Below, piece after piece: positions 27,751-36,387 of a DNA stretch of 64,000 nucleotides. The stretch's first letter is position 1. Every line of letters begins with the position of its first letter. The stretch lies in the NCBI GenBank assembly GCA_001603075.1, contig LVBB01000024.1:1-64000 (forward strand), read 5' to 3'. The position numbers and the translations under genes were made by a program. The notes beneath the pieces were generated by a model. That model was not told the origin of the DNA. It made no database searches and saw nothing but the letters and a program-made list of their open reading frames with translations. The stretch is from Phycisphaerales bacterium Planc_01 (lineage in GTDB: Bacteria; Planctomycetota; Phycisphaerae; Sedimentisphaerales; Anaerobacaceae).

Positions 27751-28071
27751 TCTCCTTCCTCCCATATCTTCTCTTCGTTCTCTTCCTGACACACTCGGCA
27801 CGACTCGACACCGCGGCGAAGCACCTGCCCATCCATGAACGGTCGCGAGCCCTGCCCTGCAGGTCCAGGCGGTTTGTCTTACACCGCATCCGGCCTGTGT
27901 CAGCGGATCGGCTGGCCTCACGGCGAGCCTTCCGCTTGTAGAAGAGGCCCCGGAAGGAACCTCGGTTCCTTCCGGGGCCGTCAATCGCATGAATCGACTC
28001 CACTGCTCACCGCACATCCAGCCGCTCGTAATCGAGCCCGCCAGCCGCGCGGTCAAAACCCAGTCCGCTGA
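27751..28071. other. Spacer between two exosortase-substrate genes
   Basis: It contains the ribosome binding site of the downstream gene at 27751-27763 and a long perfect hairpin at 27946-27979. No gene is supported. Confidence 0.45.
27946..27979 (-). terminator. Long perfect hairpin, probable terminator or RNA stabiliser
   Basis: Two perfect 15-base arms (GGCCCCGGAAGGAAC and its complement) enclose a 4-base loop. It lies 93 bases after the stop of the upstream minus-strand substrate gene. Only a weak T-run (TCTTCT) follows on the minus strand, so efficient intrinsic termination is uncertain; it could instead stabilise transcript ends. Confidence 0.55.
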
Positions 28072-28812
28072 TTACAGCGTCCTGCGGCGGCGAAGCCAAC
28101 CCACCAGACCCGCACCCAGCGAGCCAAGCACGACAGCGCCCGGAGCCGGAATGACCGGAGTCTCACCGTTGCCCGGATCCTCGCCGTTGCCGGGATCCTC
28201 GCCGTTGCCCGGATCCTCGCCGTTGCCGGGATCCTGGTAGACAGCCGTGAACGCCGAGACCTGCGCCCAAGCCGTAATCTTGAGCTGGGCACTGTTGTTA
28301 TCCGTCAAATTGTAGTGTCCGGCGCTCGACAAGGTCAGGGTGATGTCATCATTCGAACCCGATCCCACATAGGTGCTCGAGTAACCAACGGAGGCACCTG
28401 TGTTCGACAGCAGTTCCATCTTCACCCAGTAGTCCACAGTGGCCCAGTCCCCGGGATTCACCAAGGTCTGAAGGGCAGTCGCTGTGAAGTTGGCGGTAAA
28501 CGTCGTCGGCAGGGCTTCAAAAAGGTGGACCACCGTCCAGTGAATCGTGCTCGTCACAGGCGCTCCCACAGTCGGGTCGGCATCGGCATCCACATCTTCA
28601 ACCGATGTATTGATCGAGATGGCGCCGAGACTCGTGCTGGACCCCTGAGTGGGCGAGTACCAGTACTCTGGTGCATACCCTGTCGTCGTCACATTGCCGT
28701 TTCCGACAATGGTTATGGCCGAGGACGCTGCCAGGCCGGCCGGCGCCGTCAGCGCGACCGTCAGCAGTGCCGCAGCACATACCATTAACACCCTTCTCGC
28801 ATTCATACTCAT
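28072..28812 (-). CDS. Exosortase substrate with variant PAPGA sorting tail
   Basis: This 246-residue exported protein has a signal peptide (MNARRVLMVCAAALLTVALT) and a Thr/Ser/Asn-rich beta domain (residues about 30-205). A DPGNGE repeat region and then the C-terminal tail IPAPGAVVLGSLGAGLVGWLRRRR follow. The tail has the layout of PEP-CTERM signals (Pro motif, hydrophobic segment, basic end), but with PAPGA in place of PEP and a GWLRRRR end. Such tails are common in Phycisphaerae, to my knowledge. A GGAGG element precedes the ATG. Surface display after cleavage by the exosortase at 38717 is inferred. Confidence 0.83.
   Translation of the reverse strand: MSMNARRVLMVCAAALLTVALTAPAGLAASSAITIVGNGNVTTTGYAPEYWYSPTQGSSTSLGAISINTSVEDVDADADPTVGAPVTSTIHWTVVHLFEALPTTFTANFTATALQTLVNPGDWATVDYWVKMELLSNTGASVGYSSTYVGSGSNDDITLTLSSAGHYNLTDNNSAQLKITAWAQVSAFTAVYQDPGNGEDPGNGEDPGNGEDPGNGETPVIPAPGAVVLGSLGAGLVGWLRRRRTL
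28166..28237 (-). repeat. Tandem 18-base repeats encoding DPGNGE hexapeptides
   Basis: Four consecutive 18-base units start at 28166, 28184, 28202 and 28220. They encode repeated DPGNGE just before the sorting tail. Copies differ only by an alternating C/G base, which suggests recent slippage expansion. The segment probably acts as a flexible acidic linker between the domain and the anchor. Confidence 0.9.
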
Positions 28813-29610
28813 GTCTCCTCCTAACTCTCTCTTGTTGTCTGGCCATCACGCAGCGTCGATGGCCGTCACATCATACCGCTACCGCCGTCCATGGCCTCAG
28901 CGTCCGCGCGACCAAACCATCGCGCCGCATCGCCTCTGCCGCCATGTGCGGTGTTGCCGCTCTCCGATCGAGAGCGATACCTTTCGAGCGAGTCCTTGAC
29001 CCGAAGGCCTTGCGCGCACCGGCCCTCCATCTCGGACAGGCCCGTAGCAGCGCTCTCGTCACCGAATGCGCGGTGGTCCCAGAGCCGGCCCCACCGTGAT
29101 CGGCCGCAGAAAACGAACGACACCCCGACGGGCCAGAAAGGCCCGACATCGGATCAATCCTTGCGATCCGTGCGGCGAGACGCTGGTGGCTGGCACGACA
29201 GTCGAATCGTGCCCAGCGTTCACACTTCGGGGCAAAACATGGAAACCAAATACACAGGTCGGAATTTGCGAAATCATCGGCAGCGCGCCGGCGGGCCAAC
29301 CCCGCGTCGGTTCGAGGTCTTCATCGAGAGACGGCCGTGCATCCGCGCACGCGCTGCGGGGCCCGGCCGAAGCCGGCTTGCCCCTCGCCGCACGGACCAG
29401 CGACGCCATCGTCGCTATCCATCTCTGACATCTCTCGAACACCGCTGCTCCTCTCAGACGGACGGCACCGGATGCGCCGACGGGCCAGCTTGAAGAAGCC
29501 TCGCCGACCACAAACGAACCGTCAGAGGAAATACCCTCTCTCCAGGTGTCAATCCATGACGTGAAGGAAACGCAGTGTACACCCCTCCGTTGAGGCACAC
29601 GATTGGGTTT

Positions 29611-29639
29611 ATTGTACCTGTCCGTGCGGCCTATGTCAA
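29611..29639 (-). promoter_or_regulatory. Near-consensus sigma-70 promoter on the minus strand
   Basis: On the minus strand TTGACA (complement of 29634-29639) and TACAAT (complement of 29611-29616) are separated by exactly 17 bases. Transcription would start near 29604 and run toward the exosortase-substrate genes, almost 800 bases before the first start codon. Confidence 0.65.
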
Positions 29640-29705
29640 AGCAATTTGGCATAAAATCCGAAAATACCGGCCGGGGTGATATCGGCGGAGTCATCGAAGG
29701 CCGGC

Positions 29706-29727
29706 ATATACCTCTTATGGAGTATAT
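29706..29727. promoter_or_regulatory. Inverted repeat upstream of the promoter, possible regulator site
   Basis: ATATAC and GTATAT arms are separated by 10 bases. A 20-base element of similar form lies before epsI (60652-60671), with 12 of 20 positions identical. The LuxR-type protein encoded nearby is a candidate binder; this is inference. Confidence 0.35.
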
Positions 29728-29882
29728 CTTAAGTGGTAGACGCCGCACAAAAAAAAGGTGGGCGGGGCGCACTCCGGAGGAAGCTTCGCAGGCGGACAAG
29801 ATGCCCAGGAGATATGGAGTGACCGTGGCGATCGTCGTGCGCAGGCAGACCGGCCCGCAACGATCGCCTCGACAGGTCGGTC

Positions 29883-30233
29883 TCAGTCGAGAGACGAGAT
29901 GTGGGGACGGGGTCCCGGCAGGGACGACGGGCCGTTGGCCTCGTGGACGAACCGCAAGAGCATCGCGATCTTGCTCTTGACCTTCACCTTGCGGTAGATG
30001 TTCCTGACGTGCGTCTTGACGGTCCCGGGACGGATTTTCAGATCGCGGGCGATCCGATCGTTCCTGAAACCCCGGCACACCATCTCGGCAATCTGCACCT
30101 CCCGCGGCGTCAGCTCATACCGACGGCGTACGTAGGACCATTGCCGGCCGTCCAGGAGCACCTGCATCGCCTCCGGATCGGCCCCGTCGCATCTGCGACC
30201 ATCACCCTTGTTCGTCTGCTCTGGAACGGACAT
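29883..30233 (-). CDS. LuxR-type helix-turn-helix transcriptional regulator
   Basis: This 116-residue protein is essentially a single LuxR/GerE DNA-binding domain: LTPREVQIAEMVCRGFRNDRIARDL, then RPGTVKTHVRNIYRKVKV. It has no receiver domain, so it is not a normal response regulator. Its ATG directly follows the TGA of the large TPR gene, so translation is coupled and it belongs to the exosortase operon. LuxR-type regulators are common in exosortase/exopolysaccharide loci, so it probably controls this locus or its substrates. The first 30 residues show no known domain. Confidence 0.88.
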   Translation of the reverse strand: MSVPEQTNKGDGRRCDGADPEAMQVLLDGRQWSYVRRRYELTPREVQIAEMVCRGFRNDRIARDLKIRPGTVKTHVRNIYRKVKVKSKIAMLLRFVHEANGPSSLPGPRPHISSLD

Positions 30234-33200
30234 TCATCCAACGCCTTTCTGCAACTGATCGAGAAGACGCTCCGCATCGGCCAGATCTTTCTCCGACAAC
30301 ACGCTCTTTCTCTGCGCCGGATCGGTCGTCTGGCGGCTCTGACGATGAAGGGCCAGTGCCTGCTGCACGTGCCGGATCGCATCGGCCCTGCGTCCCATCT
30401 CGGCATACACCCTGGCGAGATGGAAATGCGTCGAGGCCTTTGCCGGCGCATTGCCCGGATACAGCTCGACGCAGCGAGTCAAGTCCTCAAGGGCCTTGTC
30501 GAGATGCCCCATCCGGTGGTGGATCACGCCGCGCGTGTCGATTAAGTCGATGTACTCAGGCCGCATCTTCAGGCCCCGGTTCGCCAACTCGAGCGCCTTG
30601 GCACACTGGCTCTGTTCTTCGCAGAGCAGCCACGCCAGACTGTTGAGGGCGAAGACGTCGTTGGGGTCCATCTCGATGATCCGGCGATTCAACGCGATGG
30701 CCTCCTCGGGTCGGCCCGTTGTAGCGGTCACGTTGGCCAGCAGGTGGAGCAATCCGGCCGAGCGAGGGTGGCTCTGAAGATCGGCCCGCAGCAATTCTTC
30801 GGCGACCTCCAGTCCGGGCTTCTCGGCACCGGCGACCAGATCCCGGGCGAAGGTCGCAGAGACGACCAGATCGTTGGGGTGTGCGGCGCGCCAGTCGGCA
30901 ATGACCGCCTTTGCCTGAGCCCATCGCTGTTGCGATACGAGCGACCGGGCCCACGTCAGGACGAGAGCCGCGTTGTCCGGCTCGGCCTGCACCAGGCGAC
31001 GGAAGATCGCCGCCGCCTCATCGGCCTGGCCGGCCTGGTAAAGGACACTCGCCAGGGCGACTTCACCCTGTTTGCGGGCGGGGTCTTTCAAGGCCGCCAC
31101 ATGCTGGCGAAGAACCCGGATGGCCTCCTGTGGGCGGTCCGAACGCACGTAGGCGTTCGCCAACTGAGACACGACGTTCGTGTCGTTCGGGTCGCGGTCG
31201 ACCAGCCCCCGGAGAGTCGGCACCGCCAGCATCGCCGATCGACGTCCCTCCGCACGGGCCTTGAGCAACAGCAATTGCCTGTTGTCAGGATTGTGGGCCA
31301 GCCCCTGAAGGGCCGCGTCCATCGCCTCGCCCAGCTCATCCTCGCGCAACTCCAACGTGCACAGGAGCGCCCACACCCTCGGCAGCCTGGGGTTTTCCGC
31401 AGCGATTTCCCGAAGGATCCTCCGGGCCTGTACGGTCGCCGGCGCGGTCTCGCGTCGCAGTAACAACTGCGCTCTGGAGAGCTTCAGTTCCATATCCCCC
31501 GGATTTGACTGGAGCGCCTTGTCGAGCAGGACCTCCGCTCGCTCCAGGAGCGCCGCGTCCTGCGAGTCGAGGAAAAGGGTCAGGGCCCGCCGCTGCACCG
31601 GCAAATTGTCCGGCTCCAACTCCAGGGCCTTCTCCATGTCGGAGACGGCCATGTCCATGCGCCCCATCTGGCGGAAGAAGTCGGATCGCACCAGCCAGAC
31701 TTCCGCCTTCTGCGGCTCCAGGGCCACCATGCGGTCGAAGTCGGCTTGCGCCTCGTCGTACCGCTTGAATGCCATGTAGGTGGTGCCGCGGAGCATTCGA
31801 CCGAAGACGTCGTCCCGGCGAGCAATCGTCTCATCGCAGAGGCGAAACGCCGCCTCGGCGTCGCCACGTTCGACATCGAGCTGAACCTGCGCAACCACCA
31901 CGGAGACCGACTCGGGATCTCGGGCCTTGACCGCATCGAGAACACCCTGCGCTTCCTCGTATTTCTTCTGCGCCGCCAGTGTGGATACGAGTCTCAGTCC
32001 GGCCAGTGTATCGTTGGGGTCCTTCCGCACCAGTTCGCGCAGAATGTCCGAGGCCGAAGCCAGAGCGTCCCGTCGCGCATCCGAGTCCGCCGCAAGGGCC
32101 CGCCGCAGATGTCCGTGCAATCGCAGTTTCTGGATGTCGGGGTCGTAGAGGTCGCGTGACTGGGCCCGATCGAGCATCCGCTGGGCTCCCTCGTCATCGC
32201 CCGCCTTGTAGAGCGTCTGCACCATCCGCGTGATGACGCCGACATCGTCCGGCCAGCGCTGGAGCGATTCACGATACATCGCCAGGGCCAGTTGCAGCTC
32301 GCCGGCCTTTTCGTGGGCGGCCGCCAGCAACAGACGGCTGGCACGATCGTCCGGGCTGGCCAGGAGATTCTCCTGAAGGAGCCGGACAATCTGACTGTAA
32401 TAGTTCGGGAAATCCTCGGAGAGGATCCAAACCCGCGCCTGTTCGACGCGCCATTGCCAGCCGCTCTGCCCCTCGATCGCCTTGATCTGATCGACGATCG
32501 TCTGCGCCTTGACCGGATCGCCGATCACGCGCTCGAGGGCCAGGAGGCGTCGCCTCGGCTCGACGTCATCGGGGAACTGGGCCGCCAGTTCGGTCAACCA
32601 CTCGTAGAGCCGTTCATTCTGTCCCCAGGATGCATACAGCTCGGCCAGCAGCATGCTGAGACTGCGTCGATTCGCTCCCTGGACCGTCGCCAGAGCGTCC
32701 TTGACGGCTGCCTCGCACGCCGGACGGTCACCCTGTCGGTTCAGCAGCAGGGCCAGTTGCCTGACGGGTTCGACGTTCTGCGGAAACCTCTGCATCGTCT
32801 CGCGCAGCAGTGAAACGGCCTGGGTCCCATTGCCCTCGTCGGCGTACAACTGTGCCCGCAGCAACACCGCTCTGAGTCCGACGATCGGGTCGGTCCGGAG
32901 CTGATCCAGCAGGGTCGCGGCCTCGCCACTCCGCCCCTGAAACAGGGCCGTCTGGGCCTCAAGCAGGCGGACCTGTCCGGCGTCCCCAGCGGCACCGCCC
33001 AGCGCGGCCAGCTTGGCCTCGATATCCCGCCAGGCGTTGCGCGTCGCCGCTGAGTCGCCCTGACCGGCGAGGATCCGCATGCGGGCCTGGAGCTCCAACA
33101 GCACGGCTTCTCGTTGATCGGGAATGAACCGCTGCACCTGCCGGGCCTGTTCCAGAACCCCAGGCCAGTCCTCCGTCACGGACAGCAACTGGGCCAGGGC

Positions 33201-34520
33201 CAGATTGACCTGCGGGTAGTTGGGCATGTCGGAGGCCAGCAGACGAAGCTGTTCGATCGCCGAAGGCAGATCGCCCCTCTGCCGTAGAATGGATGCCAGG
33301 GACATCCGCACAAGGGGCGGGTGCCCCCGCCAGAGCGGATCCTGACGTGACTGGTACCCCAGCGCAATCGCCTTTCTCCAAAAGGCTGTCGCCTCCGGCA
33401 ACTGGTCCTTCTGCTGGGCAAGGTAGCCTTCGAGAAACGCGCATCGTCCCGGATGCACGTTTTTCATCTGCATCTGCCGAATGCAGTCGGCGGCTTCCTC
33501 GAATCGTTTGGCTCGGACCAGCAGCTCGCCGGCCCAAGGCATGAAATCCCACGGATACGCCGCCAGTTCCTTCAGACCGTCCCGGGCGACAGTCTCCATT
33601 TCCTGCTCGGAACCGGATTGCAGCGCCACAGCGGCCCAGTACCGCCACAGGTCTGTCTCCGTCGGCTCCTTAGCCCGCAGGGCGGCGATCTGCTCTCTGG
33701 CCTCGTCATATGCCCGCGCCTGAATCAGCTCCGCGATCATTCGCAGATGGGCCCGCGTGTCGGACAGGTCGAGGCTGGCGGCACGCTCGAAATCGGCCAT
33801 GGCATTGGGCAGGTCGCCGCTTCGCCGCAAGAATCCACCTCGCAGGATATGGGCCCAAGCCGATTCCGGGTTCCGGCTGACGGCCTCCTCGAACCAATAG
33901 TTGGAGGGTTTGTTGGCGTCTTCGGGGCTCTCCGCCGCCAGCATTCCCAGTATTTCGTAGGCCGGGACATGGTCCGGATGCTCGGCGACCAGTTCGAGGA
34001 GCGTCTTCTGGGCCTCCGCAAGATTCCTCTGCTGGATCAGTGCCAATGCAAGAAACCGTCGGACCACCGGATCATCGTGGGCTTCGAGGAACCGCCTGGC
34101 CTTGAGTTCCGCCTCCCCCGGACTGCGTCCAATGGAGCGGTCCGCCGCACTGAGGCCCAGATAGATCTCGATCAGCCGTCTGGCTGCTTCTGTGTGGCCG
34201 CTGTCGAGTCGAAGGACCGACGAATAGGCCGATATCGCCTGGTGAATGTTGTCCGATGCGCTTGGCCTGATCTTGAGTTGGGCCTCCCCGTACATAAGTA
34301 GTCGGCTGACATCGTCGCCATTGATGGTCAGGTAACGCCCGATCTGCCTGGCCGCTTCTTCCCAGTCCCCTGCCGCAAAGGCCTGCTCGCCCAGAGGCAG
34401 CGATTCCTCTGCCAGCACACTTCTCTGCCACTTGTGCAGCGACAAAGCCGCAACAGCCAGAACCACCACGCCCACAACCAGAACGATCGCCAATGTCCAG
34501 TTGAAGTATCGCTGTGCCAT
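30234..34520 (-). CDS. Giant TPR membrane protein, PrsT-like
   Basis: This 1428-residue protein has one N-terminal membrane segment (residues about 9-28, AIVLVVGVVVLAVAALSL). The rest is a long row of tetratricopeptide repeats from about residue 38 to 1400, with repeated A/L/Y positions such as PDDVGVITRMVQTLYKAGDDEGAQRML. TPR arrays act as protein-protein scaffolds. TPR proteins of the PrsT kind occur next to exosortase and are thought to link export with polysaccharide assembly, but known ones are shorter (about 900 residues). It lies between the sugar transferase and LuxR genes and is co-transcribed with both. The periplasmic face probably carries the repeats. Confidence 0.8.
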   Translation of the reverse strand: MAQRYFNWTLAIVLVVGVVVLAVAALSLHKWQRSVLAEESLPLGEQAFAAGDWEEAARQIGRYLTINGDDVSRLLMYGEAQLKIRPSASDNIHQAISAYSSVLRLDSGHTEAARRLIEIYLGLSAADRSIGRSPGEAELKARRFLEAHDDPVVRRFLALALIQQRNLAEAQKTLLELVAEHPDHVPAYEILGMLAAESPEDANKPSNYWFEEAVSRNPESAWAHILRGGFLRRSGDLPNAMADFERAASLDLSDTRAHLRMIAELIQARAYDEAREQIAALRAKEPTETDLWRYWAAVALQSGSEQEMETVARDGLKELAAYPWDFMPWAGELLVRAKRFEEAADCIRQMQMKNVHPGRCAFLEGYLAQQKDQLPEATAFWRKAIALGYQSRQDPLWRGHPPLVRMSLASILRQRGDLPSAIEQLRLLASDMPNYPQVNLALAQLLSVTEDWPGVLEQARQVQRFIPDQREAVLLELQARMRILAGQGDSAATRNAWRDIEAKLAALGGAAGDAGQVRLLEAQTALFQGRSGEAATLLDQLRTDPIVGLRAVLLRAQLYADEGNGTQAVSLLRETMQRFPQNVEPVRQLALLLNRQGDRPACEAAVKDALATVQGANRRSLSMLLAELYASWGQNERLYEWLTELAAQFPDDVEPRRRLLALERVIGDPVKAQTIVDQIKAIEGQSGWQWRVEQARVWILSEDFPNYYSQIVRLLQENLLASPDDRASRLLLAAAHEKAGELQLALAMYRESLQRWPDDVGVITRMVQTLYKAGDDEGAQRMLDRAQSRDLYDPDIQKLRLHGHLRRALAADSDARRDALASASDILRELVRKDPNDTLAGLRLVSTLAAQKKYEEAQGVLDAVKARDPESVSVVVAQVQLDVERGDAEAAFRLCDETIARRDDVFGRMLRGTTYMAFKRYDEAQADFDRMVALEPQKAEVWLVRSDFFRQMGRMDMAVSDMEKALELEPDNLPVQRRALTLFLDSQDAALLERAEVLLDKALQSNPGDMELKLSRAQLLLRRETAPATVQARRILREIAAENPRLPRVWALLCTLELREDELGEAMDAALQGLAHNPDNRQLLLLKARAEGRRSAMLAVPTLRGLVDRDPNDTNVVSQLANAYVRSDRPQEAIRVLRQHVAALKDPARKQGEVALASVLYQAGQADEAAAIFRRLVQAEPDNAALVLTWARSLVSQQRWAQAKAVIADWRAAHPNDLVVSATFARDLVAGAEKPGLEVAEELLRADLQSHPRSAGLLHLLANVTATTGRPEEAIALNRRIIEMDPNDVFALNSLAWLLCEEQSQCAKALELANRGLKMRPEYIDLIDTRGVIHHRMGHLDKALEDLTRCVELYPGNAPAKASTHFHLARVYAEMGRRADAIRHVQQALALHRQSRQTTDPAQRKSVLSEKDLADAERLLDQLQKGVG

Positions 34521-34615
34521 CGGAGGTATCCTTTCTGCTCAATCCTTGCGATTCATGTCGGCCTCGGCATCTGCGCCGCGCGTCCGTGCAGGCCGCCAAC
34601 GGGACCGGCCCTCGA

Positions 34616-36328
34616 TCAGAACTGACGGATGAAGTTCTCCACCATCTTCCGGAAGGTGCACCAACACACCCACAAGTCCATTTGCGGCGAGAGTTCCTGC
34701 ACGTACTTGGTATCGTAGTAGATCCATTCCTGGAAATCGCGGAAGGGTTCGCGCGTCCGATACACCTGCCAGAGTCCTGTGATGCCCGGACGCACGGAAA
34801 GCCTCGCGTCGCGCCAGGAGGGGCACAGCGTGTTTTCGGTCTCCGGTGACGGTCTCGGACCGACAATGCTCATCTGCCCGCACAAAACATTGAAGAATTG
34901 TGGAATCTCATCCAGATAGGTTTCCCGCAGGAAATGCCCGACCGTGCTGATGCGCGGATCGTCGGCCATCTTGAACTGCGGGCCGTCCACCTCGCTGACG
35001 AAGCGCAGCTTGTCCTGAATCTCAGCGGCGCCGACGCGCATGGTCCTGAACTTGACGCAGCCGAACAGCCGTCCATGAAGTCCCTGGCGTTTGTCCTTGT
35101 AGAACACCGGCCCAGGGGAATTGATCTTGATGGCCATCGCAATCAACGGGACGACGGGAGCGAACAAGACCAGAACGATGGTCGCGGCGACGATGTCCGC
35201 GATTCGCTTGAATCCGCCGGCATAGGAGAAACGCGGCCATGTCCGGAAGACGCCTGCGTTCTGCCGCCAGGCCGGTCTCCTCCAGGGCCCATCCGCTCGG
35301 AGGCACCGAGCGTGCCGGGTGGGAGGTTCGCCGTCCGGGCCGATGACGACCGAGCGATGGCAGAGCCCTTCGGACTCCACGACGGCCTGGGGCCCCACGA
35401 TCGACGAATCGACGATGGCTGCCCGCCGGACGGTGCAACCGTCGCACAGGATACTGGGACCGACAATCGCGGCGCCGGGCTCGATGCACACGCCGTCGCC
35501 GATCAGCACCGGACCGATGATCCGCGCCTCACGCGAGACGTTCGTGTCGCCGCCCTGCACGTACACCCGAGCGCCGAGTGATGTATCAGGAACCGCTCCC
35601 GCAGGCGGCCATTGGGCCAGCACCGCGTCACAAAGCACCAGGAGCCCCTCTGCAGAACTCAGATCGGCCACCGAGCCGCCCAGTGAGACGGCCTCCATTC
35701 TCATCCCGCGCGATCGACACCGGTCGACCATCTCATCGAACGCATGGGGCAGGCCCTCGCGCAGGATCCCTTCGGCATGCTCCGACCGCAGGAAGAGATG
35801 CTGGGGCCAGTCGGTCGGCATCGGCGTTGGCTCGACGCCGTCCCTGTAGAGCCGCCGATACCCGACGAGTTCTCCGTCTTCCGTCAGACGGATTCGCTCC
35901 CGATAGGCCAGCAGCCCGGGGTCCACGGTGACGGCTACCGCGTCGGCGGACGTTTTGGCCAATAGCGACACCAGACGGTCGCTGATGTGGGCGACAAAAC
36001 GCCCGTTGGAAAATACGAACCACGGGTGTTTGCGGATGCCCCCCCACCCGATGTCGGCCCCATCCGTCACGACACGCATACCGTCCCGCTCAAAGTCCCG
36101 AAGCGGATCACGCGGCCAGGACGAGGGGAACGCCCACACGACATCATTCGGTACGAGGCCCCCTGCCAGCTCCGAGAAACCGACGTTGCCGCCAGCCGAG
36201 CCACTCAGGCGAATCATGCCGCTCAAAACGGCGTTCGACAGCGGACGCACCGACAGCGCCGACCGAAGCAAGTCCATCTCGGACCGTCCGGGCGAATCAC
36301 TCTCGTCTCGGATGACAATCAGCCTCAT
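34616..36328 (-). CDS. Sugar-phosphate transferase with NDP-sugar/hexapeptide head
   Basis: This 570-residue protein combines three parts. Residues 1-230 look like a degenerate nucleotidyltransferase-type head. Residues about 245-340 resemble left-handed beta-helix hexapeptide repeats (ARIIGPVLIGDGVCIEPGAAI). Residues about 370-570 form a bacterial sugar transferase (WcaJ/UndPP-glycosyl-1-phosphate transferase), with one membrane segment, the KFRTM motif, ETYLDEIPQFFNVLCGQMS and GPRP. The transferase part places a sugar-1-phosphate on undecaprenyl phosphate and so starts the glycan. The head is unusual, and a similar head precedes the exosortase at 38717. It is transcribed between the Wzc-like kinase and the TPR gene. 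Confidence 0.85.
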   Translation of the reverse strand: MRLIVIRDESDSPGRSEMDLLRSALSVRPLSNAVLSGMIRLSGSAGGNVGFSELAGGLVPNDVVWAFPSSWPRDPLRDFERDGMRVVTDGADIGWGGIRKHPWFVFSNGRFVAHISDRLVSLLAKTSADAVAVTVDPGLLAYRERIRLTEDGELVGYRRLYRDGVEPTPMPTDWPQHLFLRSEHAEGILREGLPHAFDEMVDRCRSRGMRMEAVSLGGSVADLSSAEGLLVLCDAVLAQWPPAGAVPDTSLGARVYVQGGDTNVSREARIIGPVLIGDGVCIEPGAAIVGPSILCDGCTVRRAAIVDSSIVGPQAVVESEGLCHRSVVIGPDGEPPTRHARCLRADGPWRRPAWRQNAGVFRTWPRFSYAGGFKRIADIVAATIVLVLFAPVVPLIAMAIKINSPGPVFYKDKRQGLHGRLFGCVKFRTMRVGAAEIQDKLRFVSEVDGPQFKMADDPRISTVGHFLRETYLDEIPQFFNVLCGQMSIVGPRPSPETENTLCPSWRDARLSVRPGITGLWQVYRTREPFRDFQEWIYYDTKYVQELSPQMDLWVCWCTFRKMVENFIRQF

Positions 36329-36387
36329 TGCAGACTCAAGCCCCGGATCGACCGATCCGCCATGGCGGATCAGCCGTCACGACCACC

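Larger units (their letters stand above)
28813..29882. other. About 1.07 kb without a convincing gene
   Basis: No open frame here has a ribosome binding site or a plausible protein; a long minus-strand frame is an off-frame shadow of the LuxR gene. The region contains a near-consensus minus-strand promoter (29611-29639), an inverted repeat (29706-29727) and a short GC hairpin (29129-29145). It may encode a small RNA or a long 5' leader for the 28072-28812 gene. Confidence 0.5.

Noticed and set aside
29129-29145. Short GC hairpin (6-base stem)
   Set aside because: It is too short and lacks a T-run on either side, so it is not called a terminator.
29059-30078. A 339-codon minus-strand frame through the LuxR gene and the long spacer
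   Set aside because: Its upstream part is an off-frame reading of the LuxR gene, and the rest has no conserved-looking segment.
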